Counted from the stretch's first letter, positions 27,744-36,795 are shown. The stretch: 64,000 bases of DNA from Mucilaginibacter boryungensis (GCF_015221995.1 NZ_JADFFM010000001.1:1674001-1738000); one strand, 5' to 3'. Notes: generated by a model not told the origin, from the letters alone. Program-made: numbers and translations.

Positions 27744-30290
27744 ATGATGAAACGTCTACAAACTTTTATGCTATACATGGCATTAACGGGCACCGCATTC
27801 GCACAGGCCCCGGTTATTCAAAATGTGCATTACGGAAGCTGGATAAAGGTTACACAAGCCCCGGTTGATACCGCCCAATGGATGCACTTCCCGTATGTGG
27901 CATCGTTCGATGTATCAAACGGTACCAGCATCGTAAAAAAAACAATAATGAGCTGGGCCACCGGCCCGGATAAAGTGATGTTCCCCGGTTCGTTTGGCTG
28001 GGCGGGTTCCATGAACGAATCCGTTACGTTTAACAGTCCGGCCCCTGCACAAACAGCAGGCACTACCGCGCTCGATCTGGGTAATTGCTTTAAGCGTAAC
28101 ACCGATGGGGTAATGGTTGGCTTACCTTTATATTTTGGTAACGATGGGGCGCACCCTTTTCCGGGGTCGCCGCAGTTTACTTTTTCCTATCATACATCAA
28201 CCGATAACGGCGCTACCTGGACTGTGCAAAACGGCGCTACTATAACAGGCTTTCCAACCGGGTACCTTGTAGCAGGCTTTCATTTCCACCGTGGTATTAT
28301 CCAGGATGCCGACGGTACTTTATGGGCGGTAGCCTATGCCCAGTTTAACCCTAACGATGGCAGCGGCTATCAATCGCATCGGGCTATCCTTGTTAAGTCT
28401 ACCACCGGCGCCGCATCATGGACGTACGTCAATACCATTCAATATACACCCGGGATAGCTTATACCGAAAGCACTATCGCCCGTTGTAAGGATGGTTCCA
28501 TTTTAGCTATCATGCGTAATGATGCAAATTCATTAAAATACAGGCGCAGCACGGATAATGGCGTTAACTGGACAACAGTTAACTATGTACCCAATATTCC
28601 CAGTAATATAGGTGTCGATCCATTTCTGGACCTGCTACCTAACGGTGTTTTGGTATTAACCTATGGTGATAACGTGCCAACTACAGGGCGCAATTGCCGC
28701 ATAGCTTATGATGTAAATGGCACAGGGGCCAGCTGGACAGATTATACCTCAACCTTCACCGGTACTTCTGGGCTGGGGAATAGAAGCTCGGGTTATACCT
28801 CGGTAGCGCCCGTACGCAATAATCAGTTTTTGCAGTTTTCAGACAGGGCATTATATACTTATTATGGCACAAACAACCATCCTTTACCTAATCCATTCGC
28901 TATTTATACCAAAAAAATTGAATTGGTATTAAATTACCGTAACCGCATAGACCTTAAAACCAAATATCCGGGACAGGTAGGTATTACTACCAATATGACG
29001 TACACTTCGGCCACGCACCCTGAAACCGGGGTAGCGGGTGCATTTGATGCCAGTACCGATTATTGGAGCGGCGCATTTAATATGAGTACCAGCGGGAATT
29101 ATACCGTTGATTTATTAGAATCTCAGATCATTAACGGGCTTTCTATCTGTTTGTTAAAAGGCGAACCACAAAATGCCCAGATAGATTATTCTACCGATAA
29201 CGTAAACTGGAGCCCGCTTAAAACTTATACCAACGTAACCCACCAAACGGTTGATTATGTAGGTTTTAGCCCGGTAGCTGCACGTTATATAAAGGTAGCA
29301 GTAACGGCAGCGGGTAGCGCCACTAAGGTTGGGATTAACGAGCTTAATATATTTAGGACAGCCGATACCTATGAAGATTACGTTTACGGGATCGTCCCGT
29401 ATGGTTATACCGCGTCTGATACCGCCAGTCCCGATTTTTGGGTAACCGAAGGGGTAACCCCGCTTCCATCAGGCTATAATAGCCAGCGTGCACTGTATAT
29501 GTTTGATAATGATGGCAACAATAAATCGCTCAGGAAGAACGGCTATACCGCATCGGCCACCAAAACATTTGAGTTTAAACTGCGTACCAAAGGGTTTTCG
29601 CCAAGCCCTAATCCGGGCTGTGTACAGTTTAGCTTAATGTCGGGCACATCAGCTGTGTTCCACATGGCTGTTTTTCCAAACGGGGTTATTAAATATTACA
29701 ATGGCACCTGGAATAATGTAGGCTCGGGCCCGGTGAGTGTCCCACTGGATACCTGGAAAAGCATTAAGGTTGTCGCCAATGCATCCACCAATACAGCCTC
29801 TGTTTATGTAGACGGGACTTTAATTGGCAGCAATGTGGTTAAGGATGTAGTGTCTGCCACTACAATTGATGGCTTTTCGTTTGGTAGTGGCGGCAGCCCG
29901 CAAATAGGCGATAAAGCTTTGTTTGATGATGTAGAACTGTATACTACCGGCGCCTTCCCTTTGGCTTTGCAACAAGATGCGCCGGCGGCCAATGAAACTT
30001 TAATGGCACCGTTAAAAAAGGATGAAACACCAGGTACAGATGTAATGACTGTAGTTGTATCGCCTAACCCTGCAGATAATGTGGCTAAAGTAACTGTGAA
30101 AAATATTGTGAAAGGCCCGATCGAGCTGCAATTACACGATTTTTATGGCAGAAAGCTTAAATCGTTTAGCTATATGTCGCAGGGGGATACCTTTAGTATA
30201 GAGATCCCTGTGCAGGCTTATGGCCCCGGCATATATATTATTACAGTAAAACAAAACGGGAAAGTAGTACAAACCAAACTGATGAAATAA
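27744..30290 (+). CDS. Multidomain sialidase-like protein with type IX secretion sorting domain
   Basis: The 848-residue protein has a Sec signal (cut near GTAFAQ). Residues about 45-395 are a BNR propeller with STDNGATWT, STDNGVNWT and IQDADGTLW. About 395-520 is a discoidin (F5/8 type C)-like module (TGVAGAFDASTDYWSG, then ARYIKVAVTAAGS). About 540-740 is a LamG-like jelly roll (KSIKVVANASTNTASVYVDG). About 765-848 is a T9SS type A sorting domain (VSPNPADNVAKVTV, then GPGIYIITVKQNGKVVQTKL). It should therefore leave the cell or be anchored to the surface. The 268-base upstream gap shows no exact -7 box but is large enough for an independent promoter. Confidence 0.85.
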   Translation: MMKRLQTFMLYMALTGTAFAQAPVIQNVHYGSWIKVTQAPVDTAQWMHFPYVASFDVSNGTSIVKKTIMSWATGPDKVMFPGSFGWAGSMNESVTFNSPAPAQTAGTTALDLGNCFKRNTDGVMVGLPLYFGNDGAHPFPGSPQFTFSYHTSTDNGATWTVQNGATITGFPTGYLVAGFHFHRGIIQDADGTLWAVAYAQFNPNDGSGYQSHRAILVKSTTGAASWTYVNTIQYTPGIAYTESTIARCKDGSILAIMRNDANSLKYRRSTDNGVNWTTVNYVPNIPSNIGVDPFLDLLPNGVLVLTYGDNVPTTGRNCRIAYDVNGTGASWTDYTSTFTGTSGLGNRSSGYTSVAPVRNNQFLQFSDRALYTYYGTNNHPLPNPFAIYTKKIELVLNYRNRIDLKTKYPGQVGITTNMTYTSATHPETGVAGAFDASTDYWSGAFNMSTSGNYTVDLLESQIINGLSICLLKGEPQNAQIDYSTDNVNWSPLKTYTNVTHQTVDYVGFSPVAARYIKVAVTAAGSATKVGINELNIFRTADTYEDYVYGIVPYGYTASDTASPDFWVTEGVTPLPSGYNSQRALYMFDNDGNNKSLRKNGYTASATKTFEFKLRTKGFSPSPNPGCVQFSLMSGTSAVFHMAVFPNGVIKYYNGTWNNVGSGPVSVPLDTWKSIKVVANASTNTASVYVDGTLIGSNVVKDVVSATTIDGFSFGSGGSPQIGDKALFDDVELYTTGAFPLALQQDAPAANETLMAPLKKDETPGTDVMTVVVSPNPADNVAKVTVKNIVKGPIELQLHDFYGRKLKSFSYMSQGDTFSIEIPVQAYGPGIYIITVKQNGKVVQTKLMK

Positions 30291-30323
30291 AATATATTTA
30301 GCATAAAATATCAAGTATACCAT

Positions 30324-31631
30324 ATGAAATTAAAAGGATTAAAAGCCGATATCAGCCGGCGCAAGTTTATAACTATAACCGGCATAGCTGCCACTGCAGG
30401 CTTGGCCCCAAAACAAATTTTAGCTGCCGAAAATGTCAGCCAGGCAACGGGCCCGAAGCCTGCAGTGCCGGCTGATAAACCCATGGCCGCACCGGTAAAC
30501 AGTATTGCCGAGATCATCGAATCGAAGACAATATGTATTGAACCGGGGCTATACCTGGCCGATAACGGTTACGAACTGGACGCTAACGGGCATATGGTAC
30601 CCAAAAGCAGGGTAGTGGAACCCAACAGGTATTTAGGCTGGCCTACTATAGTGAAAACCAAGCAGGGCAGATTAATGGTTGTATTCTCGGGCGATAGAGA
30701 TTCGCATATATGCCCGTACGGAAAAACGCACCTTATTACTTCGGATGATAATGGCAAAACATGGTCCGAACCTGAAACCATTAATAATACCCCGCTTGAC
30801 GACAGGGATGCCGGGATCATTCAGACTAAAAAAGGTACGCTGGTAGTTAGCTGGTTTACATCGCTGGTTTTTGCCGGTAAGCATGCTACCAAAGGCGGGC
30901 CGCCGGTGTTTAGTAAATATGCCAGGATAGCTGAAAAAATCCCTGCCGAAACAAAAAAGCAATGGCTGGGCAATTGGACACGCCGGTCGGAAGATATGGG
31001 TAAAACCTGGCTGGAACCGGTAAGGACTACAGGTACTGCCCCGCATGGCCCTATCAGCTTAAAAAATGGCGATCTTTTGTATGTAAGTACAGGTTTTTGG
31101 GAAGGCAAGCCGTCTATGATAGCAGAGCGGTCGACCGATGATGGCAAAAGCTGGAAAGTAATAGGCCGGTTACCCAATAACGAGTATCCTACTACAACCA
31201 TGTCCGAGCCGCATGTGGTGGAATTATCGTCGGGCAAGCTAATCGCTATGATCCGTAATGAACCTGCGGACGTTAGTAAAAAGTTCCTTTTACAGTCAGA
31301 AAGTACCGATGGTGGCAAAACATGGACGGGTATGAAAAGTACAGGTATATGGGGCTATCCGCCGCATTTAATTCAGCTTAAAAATGGCTGGCTGCTGGTT
31401 GCTTATGGTTGCCGGAGGGTACCTTATGGCGAGCGGGTTTGTATAAGTAAAGATGAAGGTAAAACATGGGATATTGCTAACGAGATCAATCTTTCTAATG
31501 CGCCAAGCCCGGATTTGGGTTATCCGGCAAGCGTGCAATTGGATGATGGTTCGATATACACCGTATTTTACCAGGCCCCTAAGCTTGGCGAACCCGCCTG
31601 TATCATGAGCACGCATTGGAAACTTACTTGA
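30324..31631 (+). CDS. Tat-exported sialidase-like (BNR) beta-propeller protein
   Basis: The 435-residue protein has a twin-arginine signal (ISRRKFITITG, cut near ILAAE, residue about 36). Five Asp-box repeats are SDDNGKTWS, SEDMGKTWL, STDDGKSWK, STDGGKTWT and SKDEGKTWD. A basic acceptor-site candidate is VVFSGDRDSHICPYGKTH. No FRIP motif is present. It is the last + strand gene of the glycan locus and ends in the left arm of a strong hairpin. It is probably a periplasmic glycan-active propeller acting with the other five of this fold in the locus; substrate unknown. Confidence 0.8.
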   Translation: MKLKGLKADISRRKFITITGIAATAGLAPKQILAAENVSQATGPKPAVPADKPMAAPVNSIAEIIESKTICIEPGLYLADNGYELDANGHMVPKSRVVEPNRYLGWPTIVKTKQGRLMVVFSGDRDSHICPYGKTHLITSDDNGKTWSEPETINNTPLDDRDAGIIQTKKGTLVVSWFTSLVFAGKHATKGGPPVFSKYARIAEKIPAETKKQWLGNWTRRSEDMGKTWLEPVRTTGTAPHGPISLKNGDLLYVSTGFWEGKPSMIAERSTDDGKSWKVIGRLPNNEYPTTTMSEPHVVELSSGKLIAMIRNEPADVSKKFLLQSESTDGGKTWTGMKSTGIWGYPPHLIQLKNGWLLVAYGCRRVPYGERVCISKDEGKTWDIANEINLSNAPSPDLGYPASVQLDDGSIYTVFYQAPKLGEPACIMSTHWKLT

Positions 31632-31676
31632 TAAACAAGAACGCCGGATGATCTTTCACCCGGCGTTCTTGTTTAT
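31631..31676. terminator. Bidirectional hairpin terminator between convergent genes
   Basis: Left arm 31631-31647 and right arm 31660-31676 are perfect reverse complements over 17 bp with a 12-base loop (31648-31659). The last base of the propeller gene's TGA is the first base of the left arm. The TAA of the opposing aldehyde dehydrogenase gene (31673-31675) lies in the right arm. The stem is AT-rich at its foot, giving a T-rich 3' end on both strands. Confidence 0.85.
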
Positions 31677-33046
31677 TTAACGTATACCGTTTTAATATTT
31701 ACAAACTCGTGTATGCCGTATATACTCAGTTCGCGGCCATAGCCCGATTGATTGACCCCGCCAAACGGTAACCGCGGATCGGATTTTACAAGTGAGTTAA
31801 CAAAGCAACAACCTGCCTGCAATTTGGTGCGGGCTATTTCCTCGCCTGCCGAATTGTTTTTAGTGAACACTGCGGCGCCCAGGCCAAATACAGTATCGTT
31901 TGCAATACTAATAGCATGTTCGGTATCCCTGGCAGATATGATGAGCGCCACCGGTCCAAAAATTTCTTCTTCATAAGCAGGCATCCCTTTTTTTATGCCG
32001 GTAAGTATTGTGGGTTCATAATAAGCATGCGTGCCTTTAAATGGGGGGATGTTTCCGCCCAATATACACTTGGCGCCCGCTTTAATATTGCTTAATACTT
32101 GCTGGTGTAATTCATCTCTCAGGTCAGCACGCGCCATCGGCCCCAAATCAGTACCTGCTTCAAAAGGGTCACCCACTTTTTTCTGCATCATTTTTTCTTT
32201 AAAAAGTCTTATAAACTCTTTTTCAATTCCCTTTACCAGGATAAACCGCTTGGCAGCCACACAGCTTTGCCCGTTATTAATTAATCGGCTGTTCACACAT
32301 GCCTGTGCCGCTTCTTCCAGATCTGCGTCTTCCAATACGATGTACGGGTCGCTGCCACCCAATTCTAATACCGTTTTTTTCAGGAGCGTCCCTGCTTGTT
32401 GGGCAACTTTTATACCCGCTTCGGTGCTGCCGGTTAAGGTAACAGCCTTAACAAGCGGATGGGCAATTACCTTGTTCACTTCCTTGCTGCCTATCATTAA
32501 GGTTTGGAATACATTATCGGGAAAGCCGGAAGTTTTAACCAGGTCTTCAATAATGAGCGCGCAGCCGGGTACGTTTGATGCATGCTTAAGCAGGCCACAG
32601 TTGCCAGCCATTAATCCAGGGGCCAAGAACCTGAATACTTGCCAGAAAGGGAAGTTCCAGGGCATAATGGCCAACACCACGCCAAAGGGTTGAAAACTAA
32701 CATAGCTTTTTGAGGCATCTGTTTCTACAACCTCATCAGCCAGGAATTGGGTGCCGTTGTTTGCATAATATTCACAAACCGAAGCACATTTTTCAATTTC
32801 AGCCACGCCATCTTTCAATGGTTTGCCCATTTCGTTGGCCATTAAAACAGCCAGTTCATCTTTTCTTTGTTTTAGGTTGGCCGCTAAATTTTTCAGCAGG
32901 GTGGCCCGCTCTGCAAAGCTTTTTTCGCGCCATTTAAGCCATGCTTTGTGGGTTTGTTCAATTTTACGGGTAACGTTCTGCTCTGAATCCTCTTTATATT
33001 TTTTTATTACTTTCCCGTTTGCGGGATTAATGGATTGTATGCTCAT
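31673..33046 (-). CDS. NAD(P)-dependent aldehyde dehydrogenase
   Basis: The start is placed at 33046 (MSIQSINPANGKV), the usual N-terminus for this group; an upstream in-frame codon would add 13 residues overlapping the preceding gene. The 457-residue protein has catalytic Cys262 (NNGQSCVAAKRF), Glu228 (LELGGSDPY) and the cofactor segment GSTEAG. It resembles succinate-semialdehyde dehydrogenase-type ALDHs, but a broad range of aldehydes is possible. It is the last gene of the AraC-ADH-ALDH unit, 10 bases after the alcohol dehydrogenase gene. It oxidises an aldehyde to the acid in the cytoplasm. Confidence 0.92.
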   Translation of the reverse strand: MSIQSINPANGKVIKKYKEDSEQNVTRKIEQTHKAWLKWREKSFAERATLLKNLAANLKQRKDELAVLMANEMGKPLKDGVAEIEKCASVCEYYANNGTQFLADEVVETDASKSYVSFQPFGVVLAIMPWNFPFWQVFRFLAPGLMAGNCGLLKHASNVPGCALIIEDLVKTSGFPDNVFQTLMIGSKEVNKVIAHPLVKAVTLTGSTEAGIKVAQQAGTLLKKTVLELGGSDPYIVLEDADLEEAAQACVNSRLINNGQSCVAAKRFILVKGIEKEFIRLFKEKMMQKKVGDPFEAGTDLGPMARADLRDELHQQVLSNIKAGAKCILGGNIPPFKGTHAYYEPTILTGIKKGMPAYEEEIFGPVALIISARDTEHAISIANDTVFGLGAAVFTKNNSAGEEIARTKLQAGCCFVNSLVKSDPRLPFGGVNQSGYGRELSIYGIHEFVNIKTVYVK

Positions 33047-33056
33047 AGTGTTTATA

Positions 33057-34232
33057 TTAAGGTACCAATTCGCCCGAAAAAGCATTTTTATAAATGTTGG
33101 CGATATCTTTTTCGGTTAATTGCATTGGGCAGCGAGCCAAAAGCCGTTTTTGTTTAACACCGTCGGTTGTTAATTGTTCAAGCGCCGATAGTGGCACATC
33201 AAAGCCGGCTAATGTGGCGGGAATACCAATATCTTTTAACAAGCCGACAAGGCTGAATATGCATTTTACAGAAGCTTCTTCGGGAGTTATATTGGCGATA
33301 TCGCCACCCATGGCGTTATAAATATCGCCCATTTTGCTAAAGCAGGCCGGGCGGATATAACTCATTACATAGGGTATCAAAACAGCATTTGAATCGCCAT
33401 GTGGGATATGGAACTGCCCGCCCAAAGGATAAGCCAGCGCATGAATAGCACCAACACCCGCGTTAAAAAAAGAAAGCCCTGCGATATAGCTGCCATAAGC
33501 CATATCAATGCGGGCCTGCTTGCTGCTGCCATCGGCCACCGCCCCACGCAAAGCGCCGCTGATAAGCCGGATAGCCTGTAAAGCCAAACCATCAGAATAG
33601 TTATTAGCGTTTACCGAAATATAAGCTTCAATAGCATGGGTAAGTGCATCGGCACCAGTAGCAGCGGTTACTTTTGGCGGCACGCTAACAGTTAGCTGCG
33701 GATCTACAATAGCCACATCGGCTATCAAATAATCGTGGCTGATCACGTCCTTAGTATATTCAAGCGCCAGTACAGAGATGTTTGTTACCTCGGCGCCAGT
33801 GCCGGATGTGGTTGGTATAAGTATTTTTGGGACGCCCTTTTTTTGTAAAGTTTTTGAGCCGCTTAAGTTTAAATATTCCTTAACATCGCCCTCATTTTCT
33901 AAAAAAACGGCGGCAAGTTTGGCTAAATCCAACGCGCTTCCACCGCCAATGCCAACTATTAACGAATACTTTCCATTCCGGGCAAAATCTACCAGTTTTT
34001 GGCCGGTTTCCAAAAGCGGTTCGGGGATAATGTCGGTATAAATATCATACTGATAACCGGCATCCGCCACAGGTTGGACCACCTGGTCGGTAACGCCTAT
34101 CTGTTTTAATACAGGATCGCTAACAAAAAGTATTTTAGTAGCATTCAGTTGTTTTATTTCAGCCAATAAATGCGTTACTGCACCCCAGCCAATATGGGTA
34201 ACGGGCGTAGTTGCAATGCGGGTATAGCTCAT
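33057..34232 (-). CDS. Iron-containing alcohol dehydrogenase
   Basis: The start at 34232 (MSYTRIATTPVTHIGWGAV) gives 391 residues. The NAD-binding loop IVGIGGGSALDLAK is present. The metal ligand set of group III alcohol dehydrogenases is complete: Asp and His in GADALTHAIE, His in GAIHALAYPLGG and His in HIPHGDSNA. The family includes lactaldehyde reductase and maleylacetate reductase. Paired with an aldehyde dehydrogenase and an AraC regulator, it would reduce or oxidise the same aldehyde that the ALDH handles. It is 93 bases downstream of the regulator gene. Substrate unknown. Confidence 0.92.
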   Translation of the reverse strand: MSYTRIATTPVTHIGWGAVTHLLAEIKQLNATKILFVSDPVLKQIGVTDQVVQPVADAGYQYDIYTDIIPEPLLETGQKLVDFARNGKYSLIVGIGGGSALDLAKLAAVFLENEGDVKEYLNLSGSKTLQKKGVPKILIPTTSGTGAEVTNISVLALEYTKDVISHDYLIADVAIVDPQLTVSVPPKVTAATGADALTHAIEAYISVNANNYSDGLALQAIRLISGALRGAVADGSSKQARIDMAYGSYIAGLSFFNAGVGAIHALAYPLGGQFHIPHGDSNAVLIPYVMSYIRPACFSKMGDIYNAMGGDIANITPEEASVKCIFSLVGLLKDIGIPATLAGFDVPLSALEQLTTDGVKQKRLLARCPMQLTEKDIANIYKNAFSGELVP

Positions 34233-34325
34233 ATAGTTGGTTATTTTGTATGGTTCAAAACTATCAACCAATTCTATTACAAACTACTACAAATTTGCAG
34301 ATTAGTGGTATTTAATTTATCAGCT

Positions 34326-35189
34326 TTACGCACCAATTGTCTTCCGGAACTCGGTGGGTGTCATGTTTTTAAGGCGTTTAAACTGCCTGTTAAAATTAGC
34401 TAAATTTTTAAAGCCGCTTTCGTAGGCTATTTCTACTATGTTATAATTATCATCGGCCAGTAATTTACAGGCATAACCCACCCTTACGGTGTTTAGATAT
34501 TCAACAAAAGTTACCCTGAAATGGTCTTTAAAGAAGTTACAAAATGTAGTTACAGCCATATTAGCTATAGATGCTACTTCGGGAAGGGTAATTTCCTTAT
34601 CAAAATTACGCATAATATACTCGGTGACTTTACCAAAGCGGTCCGATGCTTTTAATTCTACTTGCGTATAGCCGGGGCTGGCCAGTACTTCATACTCTGT
34701 AGAGGTGGCCAACATATCAAAAATTTCAAACAAGGCCGATAAGCGTTTTAAGCCGCTCATGGTTATCATATCTTTCATCAGGCTATTTATTTTCGCCCTT
34801 GTTTCGCCATAATAAGCTAAGCCCCGTGATGACAGCCTGAGTATATTTTTAAAGTTTTCCATTTCGGGGATACTTAAAAACTTATCGCCTAAAAAACTAT
34901 CCATAAAATGGATCACAATAGCATCGGCAGGGTAACCGGCCTCGCCATTCATAAATTGCTGATCATTTATCCATACATGCGGTATGCCTGCGCCCATAAA
35001 TACCAGGTCATCTTCATCAAAATAGCCAATATGGTCGCCCACCATACGCCGTCCGGTCGACTTTAAGATCAATACAAGTTCAAACTCAGGATGGAAATGC
35101 CATGGGCACGGAAAATACTTGCCGGTTTCGCGAAACACGACAAACGATTTATCAAAATCCTGTGGTAGCCTTTGTTCTATTGCCTTCAT
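34326..35189 (-). CDS. AraC-family transcriptional regulator with cupin sensor
   Basis: The 287-residue protein has an N-terminal cupin (about 20-110; PCPWHFHPEFELVLI) and a C-terminal double helix-turn-helix (about 190-285; ITLPEVASIANMAVTTF and FNRQFKRLKNMTPTEFR). It is encoded first in the - strand unit with the alcohol and aldehyde dehydrogenase genes and faces the RidA operon across a 191-base gap. It may control both directions. It is the only DNA-binding regulator recognised in the window. The ligand is probably a small sugar or aldehyde derivative, which is inference. Confidence 0.92.
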   Translation of the reverse strand: MKAIEQRLPQDFDKSFVVFRETGKYFPCPWHFHPEFELVLILKSTGRRMVGDHIGYFDEDDLVFMGAGIPHVWINDQQFMNGEAGYPADAIVIHFMDSFLGDKFLSIPEMENFKNILRLSSRGLAYYGETRAKINSLMKDMITMSGLKRLSALFEIFDMLATSTEYEVLASPGYTQVELKASDRFGKVTEYIMRNFDKEITLPEVASIANMAVTTFCNFFKDHFRVTFVEYLNTVRVGYACKLLADDNYNIVEIAYESGFKNLANFNRQFKRLKNMTPTEFRKTIGA

Positions 35190-35317
35190 TGTAGTTTAAC
35201 CCGTTCTTAATACAACATTAATGTATTTATTCTAAAATAACCATAATTGGGGCATGTTTATGAAAAATAATACTACTAATAGATAGGAAAGTAATAGTAA
35301 ACTAAATAGCGCGGGTT

Positions 35318-35325
35318 TACTTTTG
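35318..35325 (+). promoter_or_regulatory. Candidate -7 promoter element of the RidA operon
   Basis: TACTTTTG matches TAnnTTTG and lies 55 bases before the RidA ATG, in the divergent gap facing the AraC gene. An inverted repeat at 35351-35366 (TGTATA, four bases, TATACA) lies just downstream and could be an operator, though it is short and AT-rich. No -33 TTG is seen. Confidence 0.4.
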
Positions 35326-35380
35326 ATTTAAGGAATTATCAAAATTAGTCTGTATATATTTATACATAAATAAAGGATCT

Positions 35381-35770
35381 ATGAATAAACAAAAAATTGT
35401 TCACCCCGATCGTCAGTCGGGTTTTGATACCGGCGCATATTCTGACGGTGTGTTAGTTGATGGTTTTCTTTTTGTTAGTGGCCAGGCAGCGGTAGATTTT
35501 AAGACCTCGAAATTTGTGTTAGGAACGATAGAAGAAGAAACCACCCGCACTTTAGATAATATAAAAGCAATCATCGGGGCGGCTGGCGCCAGTATGGACG
35601 ACATAGTGAAATGTACCGCCCATTTAGCCGATATTAACGACTTTGACCGCTACAACAAAGTTTATTCTACTTATTTCACGGGAATAAAACCCGCGCGTAC
35701 TACCGTACAATCGGTACTTGCTGAAAACTTAAAGGTTGAGATTGATTGCATTGTAAAAATACCCGCATAA
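35381..35770 (+). CDS. RidA-family enamine/imine deaminase
   Basis: The 129-residue protein is full length for the YjgF/YER057c/UK114 family. It has the signature Arg106 (KPARTTVQ) and Glu120 (VEIDCI), both needed by RidA proteins to hydrolyse reactive enamines or imines. It is the first gene of the region C operon, 7 bases before the hydroxyacyl dehydrogenase-like gene. In such settings RidA paralogs clear an imine released by a PLP enzyme, which fits the aminotransferase and aldolase-like enzymes further down. Whether it is housekeeping or pathway specific cannot be told by sequence alone; its place favours the latter. Confidence 0.92.
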   Translation: MNKQKIVHPDRQSGFDTGAYSDGVLVDGFLFVSGQAAVDFKTSKFVLGTIEEETTRTLDNIKAIIGAAGASMDDIVKCTAHLADINDFDRYNKVYSTYFTGIKPARTTVQSVLAENLKVEIDCIVKIPA

Positions 35771-35777
35771 TAAATAA

Positions 35778-36767
35778 ATGGATATACTAAAAACAAATCC
35801 TGCAGAAATTGAGGTTGGCGTTGTGGGAATAGGGCTAATGGGGAGCAGTATAATAGTATCTCTGCTGGCCTCGGGGCATCGGGTAAAAGCGGTGGCGCCC
35901 ATCCCTGCCGATTTTGCCGATGCGGGGAATAAAATTAAAGACCAGCTTAACAATTGCCTGCATGTAGGGTTATTAAAAAATAGTGTTTCCTATTATTTTA
36001 ACCGGCTTGAAATAAGTACTAACTATAGCTGTTTAGCTAATTGCGCGTTAGTAATGGAATGTGTTATTGAGGACATTGATATTAAAAGCCAGGTGTATAA
36101 AAAAATTACAGATGTTGTGCCTGCTACAACAATTATAGCCAGCAATACATCGGCCATAGCCATTACTATTTTACAGCAATTAGTTTCAGTTCCCGAAAGG
36201 TTTATAGGTGTCCATTTTGCCGAACCGGCCTATGCTACCCGTTTTATGGAGATTACCTGCGGGGAGCATACAGATGCTAAATATGCCGAATGGGTATTTG
36301 CCCTGGCGCATCATTGGGGTAAGGAGCCAACCTTATTAAGAAAAGATATCAGGGGCTTTATTACTAACCGTTTAATGTATGCCGTTTACCGGGAAATATT
36401 CCATTTAGTTGATAGCGGGAAAACTACAATGGAAGATGCTGATAAAGCGTTCAGGTATAGCGTTGGTTCATGGATCACGTTAATGGGGTTGTTCAGAAGA
36501 ATGGATTATACCGGACTTGAAGATTATGCCGAAATATTTAAAAATCTGTTCCCTAAACTATCAAATGCCGACCATGTACCACACATTATGGAAAAAATTG
36601 TTGAGGATAATGGCCGGGGCATACAAAACCTGAAAGGCTTATACCCTTATACGGATAAAGAAGCAAAGGAATGGGAGCGCGCTTTTGAAGCATTTAATGA
36701 AGATATTTTTCGCTTGGCCGCCTTATATCCTGACAACGTTGCTGAAAAGGAACGCATACTGATTTAA
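35778..36767 (+). CDS. 3-hydroxyacyl-CoA dehydrogenase-like NAD oxidoreductase (intact active site)
   Basis: The 329-residue protein has the Rossmann loop VVGIGLMGSSI at residues 15-25 and a helical C-terminal domain. The catalytic pair His146 (GVHFAEP) and Glu158 (FMEIT) has the 12-residue spacing typical of 3-hydroxyacyl-CoA dehydrogenases. No partner enoyl-CoA hydratase or thiolase is nearby. Members acting on free acids, such as L-gulonate 3-dehydrogenase (lambda-crystallin) and carnitine dehydrogenase, are about this length, so a free 3-hydroxy acid is a plausible substrate. A degenerate paralog lies two genes downstream. The context is RidA upstream and a class III aminotransferase downstream. 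Confidence 0.88.
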   Translation: MDILKTNPAEIEVGVVGIGLMGSSIIVSLLASGHRVKAVAPIPADFADAGNKIKDQLNNCLHVGLLKNSVSYYFNRLEISTNYSCLANCALVMECVIEDIDIKSQVYKKITDVVPATTIIASNTSAIAITILQQLVSVPERFIGVHFAEPAYATRFMEITCGEHTDAKYAEWVFALAHHWGKEPTLLRKDIRGFITNRLMYAVYREIFHLVDSGKTTMEDADKAFRYSVGSWITLMGLFRRMDYTGLEDYAEIFKNLFPKLSNADHVPHIMEKIVEDNGRGIQNLKGLYPYTDKEAKEWERAFEAFNEDIFRLAALYPDNVAEKERILI

Positions 36768-36795
36768 CTATCCAACACTACAGCTGTAATAGGTA

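Noticed and set aside
35351..35366. Inverted repeat TGTATA-n4-TATACA as a definite AraC operator
   Set aside because: Six-base AT-rich arms are expected by chance; AraC sites are usually direct repeats. Kept only as a remark with the promoter.
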